From Caulobacteraceae bacterium (lineage in GTDB: Bacteria; Pseudomonadota; Alphaproteobacteria; Caulobacterales; Caulobacteraceae): a DNA stretch of 12,602 bases. Of this stretch, positions 8,938 to 12,602 are shown piece by piece. Location of the stretch: the NCBI GenBank assembly GCA_004144935.1, contig SDZP01000063.1:1-12602 (forward strand), in the 5' to 3' direction. Under the pieces are notes generated by a model, which was not told the DNA's origin, made no database searches, and saw only the letters and a program-made list of their open reading frames with translations. Each line of letters begins with the position of its first letter. Within the stretch, counting starts at the first letter, position 1. Made by a program: the position numbers and the translations under genes.

Positions 8938-9770
8938 GTTTCGACCGGCGTCTGACCCTGATCCACGAGGACGTGGCGGCGCGGGGCCTGGAAGGCTTGG
9001 TCCCGGCCCGGCGCTACGTCGATCCGGCCGCCCTGCAGGTCAGCGCGCCGGCCGCCCCGCTGCGCCGGCATCCGGCCGACGAGGCCGAACAGGAGAGCCG
9101 GCTGCTGTTCGGCGAGCGGTTCGACGTGCTGCTCGAGCAGGACGGCTACAGCTTCGGCCAGGCGGCGCGGGACGGCTATGTCGGCTGGGTCCCGGCCGAG
9201 GCGCTCAGCGGCCCGCCGATCCTGCCCACCCACCGGGTCACGGCGCTGCGCACCTACGCCTTCAGCCAGGCCAACATCAAGACCACCCCGGTCGGCCTCT
9301 ATTCCCTGAACGCCCTGGTCACCATCGAGGCGACCGAGGGCCGGTTCGCCCGGGCCGCCCGCGCCGGCTGGTTCGTGGCCGAGCACCTGGCCCCCATCGG
9401 TACGGGCTTCGAGACCGACCCGGCCGGCGTGGCCTTGCGCTTCCTCGGCGCGCCCTACCTGTGGGGCGGTCGCGAGAGCCTTGGCCTCGACTGTTCCGGC
9501 CTCGTGCAGCAGGCCCTGAACGCCTGCGGCGTCGCCTGTCCGCGCGACACCGACATGCAGGCCGCCATGGGCTCCGCCATCGAGGCGGCCGAGCTGACGC
9601 GCGGCGACCTGGTCTTCTGGAAGGGCCATGTCGGCATGATGCTGGACGAGGCGCGGCTGGTGCACGCCAACGGCCACCACATGGCCACCGTGGTCGAGCC
9701 GCTGGCCGAGGCCATCGCCCGCATCGACGCCGCCGGGGCCGGCCAGCCGACGGCCTACCGCCGGCCCTGA
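8934..9770 (+). CDS. SH3 and NlpC/P60 domain cysteine peptidase
   Basis: This is a 278-residue peptidase of the NlpC/P60 family, whose members cleave cell-wall peptides, commonly the gamma-D-Glu to diamino acid bond. The first 150 residues look like two bacterial SH3 modules (GYVGWVPAEAL at 81-91; GWFVAEHL at 145-152). The catalytic domain begins near 165, with LGAPYLWGGR at 171-180 followed by DCSGL. The expected triad is Cys187, His232 (GHVGMM) and His244. There is no signal peptide, so it probably acts in the cytoplasm, fitting murein-peptide recycling. The ATG at 8934 overlaps the pepA stop as ATGA, with AAGGA at 8920-8924 nine bases upstream; the longer open frame beginning inside pepA is not used. 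Its last 16 bases overlap the convergent DUF6498 gene. Confidence 0.92.
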   Translation: MSFDRRLTLIHEDVAARGLEGLVPARRYVDPAALQVSAPAAPLRRHPADEAEQESRLLFGERFDVLLEQDGYSFGQAARDGYVGWVPAEALSGPPILPTHRVTALRTYAFSQANIKTTPVGLYSLNALVTIEATEGRFARAARAGWFVAEHLAPIGTGFETDPAGVALRFLGAPYLWGGRESLGLDCSGLVQQALNACGVACPRDTDMQAAMGSAIEAAELTRGDLVFWKGHVGMMLDEARLVHANGHHMATVVEPLAEAIARIDAAGAGQPTAYRRP

Positions 9771-10492
9771 GGCTTCATCTTGTCGCGCAATTCCTGGAAG
9801 GCCTCGTTGGACTTGGCCAGGCTCTCCGCGTTCGGCCTGAACTGGCCAAGCCCGCCCAGTTCGAACAGCGTCTTCATGATCGCCAGGGCGACCAGAGCCC
9901 AGACCGGCCCGCCCAGGATGATCACCGGGACCATGCCGAGCATGATCGCCAGGTGCAGCACGACGATGCGGCCATAGGGCTCGAACATCTGGACCATCGG
10001 ATTGGTGTCGCGGGCCCTGCCCCTTGCCAGCCAGTCGAAGACGAAGCCGAACAGCTGCAGCCCGGCGATGGCCGCCAGGCTCCAGGCGAACCCCGGCTCG
10101 TGCCGCGCCAGGCCGTCGACGATCCGGTAGAGGCCGACCGGCGACATCTCGACCTGCGGCATCCGGCCCTCGCCGATAGAACCGATGACCAGCACGAAGA
10201 TGCCGTGCACGAAACAGAACATCCCGTAGTGGAAGACGAAGAAGGGCAGGATGAAAGCGCTCGCCGCCCAGCCGGGCGGGCCCAGCAGCGCCCCGCTAAC
10301 CGCCATCTTCAGGACGTTCACCCCGCCGATGATGACGTTCTCGCACCAGTAGAGCAGCAGCAGCACGCCGGCCGGCCAGCCAAACAGGATGACGCAGATG
10401 ATGGGCACGGCGTTGGCCGCGATGACGCCCAGGCTGGACAGCCGCTTCAGGCCGGCGAGGAAGCCGCGGATGCGGTCGGCGGCGTTCGTCAT
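9755..10492 (-). CDS. DUF6498-like polytopic membrane protein
   Basis: This is a 245-residue integral membrane protein of unknown function. About six hydrophobic segments lie at 19-37, 40-62, 78-105, 135-155, 174-193 and 195-212. The motif YWCENVIIGGVNVLKM at 48-63, and a second conserved-looking FHYGMFCFVHG at 87-97, fit the DUF6498 family as I remember it. The C-terminal 25 residues are charged and soluble. The invariant-looking polar residues inside membrane segments (Glu51, Asn52, His88, His96) hint at a catalytic or metal-binding role, but that is speculation. The start at 10492 has no good ribosome binding site of its own; its ATG overlaps the stop of a 12-codon ORF that does have one. 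The 3' end overlaps the NlpC/P60 gene by 16 bp. Confidence 0.82.
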   Translation of the reverse strand: MTNAADRIRGFLAGLKRLSSLGVIAANAVPIICVILFGWPAGVLLLLYWCENVIIGGVNVLKMAVSGALLGPPGWAASAFILPFFVFHYGMFCFVHGIFVLVIGSIGEGRMPQVEMSPVGLYRIVDGLARHEPGFAWSLAAIAGLQLFGFVFDWLARGRARDTNPMVQMFEPYGRIVVLHLAIMLGMVPVIILGGPVWALVALAIMKTLFELGGLGQFRPNAESLAKSNEAFQELRDKMKPQGRR

Positions 10493-10527
10493 GCGGCGGG
10501 CAGGGCGGCGGTCTGAGGCTGGCGCAT
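10489..10527 (-). CDS. Putative 12-codon leader ORF before the DUF6498 gene
   Basis: On the minus strand an ATG at 10527 begins MRQPQTAALPAA, and its TGA overlaps the DUF6498 gene start as ATGA. A GGGG at 10535-10538 sits seven bases upstream, whereas the main gene lacks a visible ribosome binding site. Translational coupling through this ORF is plausible. It is short enough to have arisen by chance. Confidence 0.33.
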   Translation of the reverse strand: MRQPQTAALPAA

Positions 10528-10569
10528 GTGGAATCCCCGGTCGCCGCGCAGACTAGCGCGCCTTTCGCG

Positions 10570-10604
10570 CAAAGAAAAACGGGCCCCGCCGAAGCGGAGC
10601 CCGT
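10570..10604 (-). terminator. Rho-independent terminator of the cytochrome c gene
   Basis: On the minus strand, ACGGGC and GCCCGT form a 6-bp stem, followed after one mismatch by GCGG/CCGC closed by a four-base loop. A TTTTTCTTT tract follows (complement of 10570-10578). It lies 22 bases after the cytochrome c stop codon. Its position separates that transcript from the DUF6498 gene downstream on the same strand. Confidence 0.88.
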
Positions 10605-10626
10605 CTGTCCTTGTTCAGGTCCGAGC

Positions 10627-11319
10627 CTAGTTGGCCGGCGGCGAGGCGCCCTGCTTGGCGGGCTCGGCTGAGGCCGGGGGCTGGGTCGCGCCGCCCGGCG
10701 CGGTCTTGGGATCGGCGGTCGTGCCGGTCGCCACGGGGTCGGTCGCGCCGGCGGCCGGAGCCTCGGTCGCCGCGGCGGCGGGCTTGGGCGCCGGCACCGC
10801 CAGGGTCGAGCCCAGGCTGTGCAGGTAGGACAGCATGGCGATGCGGTCTTCCTGCTTCTTCAGGCCGACGAAGGTCATCTTGGTGCCGGGGACGTGCTTC
10901 TGCGGCGCCTTCAGGAACTGGTCCAGCTCGTCCCAGGTCCAGGTCTTGCCGGCCCCGAAGGTTTTCATGGCGTCGGAATAGGCGAAGCCGGGGTGGGTGC
11001 CGGGGACCTTGCCCATGGTTCCGTACAGGTTGGGACCGGTGCCGTTGGCGCCGCCCGCGGTGAAGGTGTGGCAGCTGGCGCACTTGGCCGAGACCGCGGC
11101 GCCGAGGGCCGGATCGGTGGCCGGGATGACCGTGCCCCAGTCGGGCGCGACCTCGACGGCCGCGCCGCCCCCGGTGTCCTCGACCACGGCCACGGCGTAG
11201 CCGGGCTTCTCGATCTCGTGGCCTTCGAACACGATGCCGCTCAGTTCCCGCAGGCCGAAGATCGCAAGGCCCGCCACCAGCACCCCGGCCGCGATTTTGT
11301 TGAACGTCAGGTCGCTCAT
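10627..11319 (-). CDS. Membrane-anchored class I cytochrome c (CycM-like)
   Basis: This is a 230-residue electron-transfer protein. One N-terminal hydrophobic helix at about 8-31 should anchor it in the inner membrane, with the haem domain in the periplasm. The haem attachment site is CASCH at 80-84, and Met148 in PGTKMTF is the expected sixth ligand. GTGPNLYG at 93-100 is the usual class I motif after the haem site. The domain resembles CycM/c552 proteins that feed terminal cytochrome oxidases. Residues 175-230 are a Pro/Ala/Thr-rich, probably disordered tail, longer than typical. The start at 11319 gives the expected anchor, but no strong ribosome binding site is visible. The gene is divergent from kdsB and is followed by a strong terminator. 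Confidence 0.93.
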   Translation of the reverse strand: MSDLTFNKIAAGVLVAGLAIFGLRELSGIVFEGHEIEKPGYAVAVVEDTGGGAAVEVAPDWGTVIPATDPALGAAVSAKCASCHTFTAGGANGTGPNLYGTMGKVPGTHPGFAYSDAMKTFGAGKTWTWDELDQFLKAPQKHVPGTKMTFVGLKKQEDRIAMLSYLHSLGSTLAVPAPKPAAAATEAPAAGATDPVATGTTADPKTAPGGATQPPASAEPAKQGASPPAN

Positions 11320-11442
11320 GTTCGCATCGAACTCGTAGGTTTGTGTCTTGTCGGGAAACCGCAGAATCCCGGCTCTTGTTGCGCGAGCGTCTCTGACACG
11401 CTACCGCCGCCTTCGCAAGCGCAAGGCCCCTCTGAAAAGCTC
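11320..11442. promoter_or_regulatory. Divergent intergenic region between cytochrome c and kdsB
   Basis: This 123-bp region must hold the promoters of both genes. The only structure seen is a short dyad, AGCGT and ACGCT with a seven-base centre, near 11388-11404. No consensus promoter or known operator was recognised. Confidence 0.35.
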
Positions 11443-12177
11443 ATGAAGCCCATCGTCCTGATCCCCGCCCGCATGGCCGCCACCCGGTTGCCCGACAAGC
11501 CGCTGGCCGACATCGGCGGGGTGGCCATGATCGTCCGCGTCCTGCGCCGGGCCGAGGCGGCCGATATCGGGCCCGTGGCGGTCGCCGCCGGGGACGCCGA
11601 GATCGTCGAGGCGGTGCGCGCCGCCGGCGGCCAGGCCGTGCTCACCGACCCCGCCCTGCCGTCCGGCTCGGACCGCATCCAGGCGGCGCTGCATGCCCTC
11701 GACCCCGGCGGCGTCCACGACGCGGTGATCAACCTGCAGGGCGACATGCCCTTCGTCGAACCGTCGGTGCTGAGCGCCTGCGTGGCCCTGATGCAGGCCC
11801 AGCCCGGCTGCGACGTCGCCACCGTGGTGGCGGCCGAGGCCTCCATCGACGACCGCGCCAACCCCGACGTGGTCAAGGCCATCCTGGCCATGCAGCCCGA
11901 CGGCCGGTCCGGCCGCGCCCTCTACTTCACCCGCTCCACCCTCTACGGCGACGGCCCGGTCTGGCGCCACATCGGCATCTACGGCTACCGCCGCGCCGCG
12001 CTGGAGCGATTTAACAGCGCGCCGCCTTCGGCCCTGGAGCGGCGCGAGAAACTGGAACAGCTGCGCGGCCTTGAAATGGGCCTCAGCTATTGGGCGTCCA
12101 TCGCAGAGGCCGCGCCCATCTCCGTCGACAACCCGGCCGACCTCGAGGCCGCCCGGGCTCACGCAAAGACTGTCTGA
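11443..12177 (+). CDS. kdsB: 3-deoxy-manno-octulosonate cytidylyltransferase (CMP-Kdo synthetase)
   Basis: This cytoplasmic enzyme activates Kdo with CTP to CMP-Kdo, which is needed for the inner core of lipopolysaccharide. It is 244 residues, normal for KdsB. Recognisable motifs are the nucleotide loop IPARMAATRLPDKPL at 7-21, SGSDR at 74-78, NLQGDMPF at 97-104 with metal-binding Asp101, and then YFTRSTLYG, HIGIYGYRR, EKLEQLRGLE and VDNPADLE towards the end. Met in QGDMP replaces the Glu of the common QGDEP, a variation I associate with alphaproteobacterial members. The frame is open far upstream, but the ATG at 11443 begins the conserved MKPIVLIPAR; the ribosome binding site is weak (GAAAAG). 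pheA follows after 6 bp, so the two are probably cotranscribed. Confidence 0.95.
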   Translation: MKPIVLIPARMAATRLPDKPLADIGGVAMIVRVLRRAEAADIGPVAVAAGDAEIVEAVRAAGGQAVLTDPALPSGSDRIQAALHALDPGGVHDAVINLQGDMPFVEPSVLSACVALMQAQPGCDVATVVAAEASIDDRANPDVVKAILAMQPDGRSGRALYFTRSTLYGDGPVWRHIGIYGYRRAALERFNSAPPSALERREKLEQLRGLEMGLSYWASIAEAAPISVDNPADLEAARAHAKTV

Positions 12178-12183
12178 CAAACC

Positions 12184-12602
12184 ATGCTCAAGAAGATCGC
12201 CTTCCAGGGCGCCCCCGGCGCCAACAGCCACGAGGCCTGCCGCGACTATTTCCCCGGCTATGAAGCCGCCCCGTACCCCACGTTCGAAGAGGCCTTCGAG
12301 GCGGTGAAATCGGGCGTCTGCGAGCTTGGCATGATCCCGGTGGAGAACTCCATCGCCGGCCGCGTCGCCGACGTGCACCACCTGCTGCCCTCCAGCGGCC
12401 TGAAGATCATCGGCGAGCGGTTCAAGCCGATCCGCTTCCAGCTGATGGCCAACAAGGGGGTCAGGCTCGACCAGGTGAAGACCGTCAGCAGCATGGCCAT
12501 CGCCCTGCACCAGTGCCGCAGGTCGCTTAAAAAACTCGGCGTCGAGATGGAGGCCGTCGGCGACACCGCCGGCGCCGCCCGCGCCCTGGCCCTCCACCCC
12601 GA
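12184..12602 (+). CDS. pheA: Prephenate dehydratase, 3' partial
   Basis: This enzyme converts prephenate to phenylpyruvate in phenylalanine synthesis. Only the first 139 codons are in the window, and the frame is open at the right edge. The start MLKKIAFQGAPGANSHEA carries the dehydratase N-terminal motif. PVENSIAGRVADVHHLL at about 56-72 is the substrate-binding segment of the periplasmic-binding-like catalytic domain. No chorismate mutase domain precedes it, so this is the monofunctional form; a C-terminal ACT domain would be expected beyond the window. The ATG at 12184 is 6 bp after kdsB, with no strong ribosome binding site, suggesting coupling to kdsB translation. Confidence 0.94.
   Translation, partial: MLKKIAFQGAPGANSHEACRDYFPGYEAAPYPTFEEAFEAVKSGVCELGMIPVENSIAGRVADVHHLLPSSGLKIIGERFKPIRFQLMANKGVRLDQVKTVSSMAIALHQCRRSLKKLGVEMEAVGDTAGAARALALHP

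Noticed and set aside
8801..10516. 571-codon plus-strand open frame across the NlpC/P60 and DUF6498 genes
   Set aside because: It is an Arg/Gly/Pro-rich shadow of high-GC coding sequence, overlaps three supported genes in other frames or strands, and shows no domain.
10819..11442. Upstream extension of kdsB to 10819
   Set aside because: It runs antisense through the cytochrome c gene; the conserved KdsB N-terminus begins at the ATG at 11443.
12526..12537. A-rich TTAAAAAA stretch in pheA as a frameshift or slippage site
   Set aside because: The reading frame continues normally through it with sensible prephenate dehydratase sequence, so no frameshift needs explaining.

Overview
The window is a high-GC chromosomal segment from an alphaproteobacterium, most likely a member of the Caulobacterales (Caulobacter or Phenylobacterium type). 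The evidence is the close match of the first gene to Caulobacter CpaF, the TadB/TadC pair after it, and the housekeeping block of a CycM-like cytochrome c, kdsB and prephenate dehydratase. Genus assignment is from memory of these families, not from a search.

Layout. (1) 2-3403, plus strand: the end of a Tad/Cpa pilus operon, with cpaF (5' end outside the window), tadB (cpaG) and tadC (cpaH). (2) 3419-6555: an inserted-looking accessory pair, namely a small winged-helix regulator gene on the minus strand and a divergent 822-residue FG-GAP propeller plus RTX protein gene. They share a 206-bp intergenic region rich in inverted repeats. (3) 6577-7455, minus strand: a secreted TPR protein resembling TadD, which may be the displaced last member of the Tad locus. 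(4) 7549-9770, plus strand: a two-gene operon of an M17 aminopeptidase and an SH3/NlpC-P60 cysteine peptidase, overlapping by ATGA. (5) 9755-11319, minus strand: a DUF6498-like membrane protein and, upstream of it, a membrane-anchored cytochrome c. A clear intrinsic terminator separates the two. (6) 11443-12602, plus strand: kdsB (CMP-Kdo synthesis for lipopolysaccharide) and the first part of pheA (prephenate dehydratase), 6 bp apart.

How the genes fit together. CpaF powers, and TadB/TadC form, the inner-membrane platform that builds Flp pili for surface attachment. The FG-GAP/RTX protein looks like a type I-secreted, calcium-dependent extracellular protein, plausibly an adhesin, and the divergent regulator is a natural candidate to control it. 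The aminopeptidase and NlpC/P60 pair fits cell-wall peptide turnover. The rest is respiration, envelope biosynthesis and phenylalanine synthesis.

No tRNA, rRNA, CRISPR array, insertion sequence or complete mobile element was seen. The less ordinary points are the seven-blade propeller with an almost exact 213-bp period, the dyad-rich divergent control region, and two very short upstream ORFs whose stop codons overlap the start codons of pepA and the DUF6498 gene.
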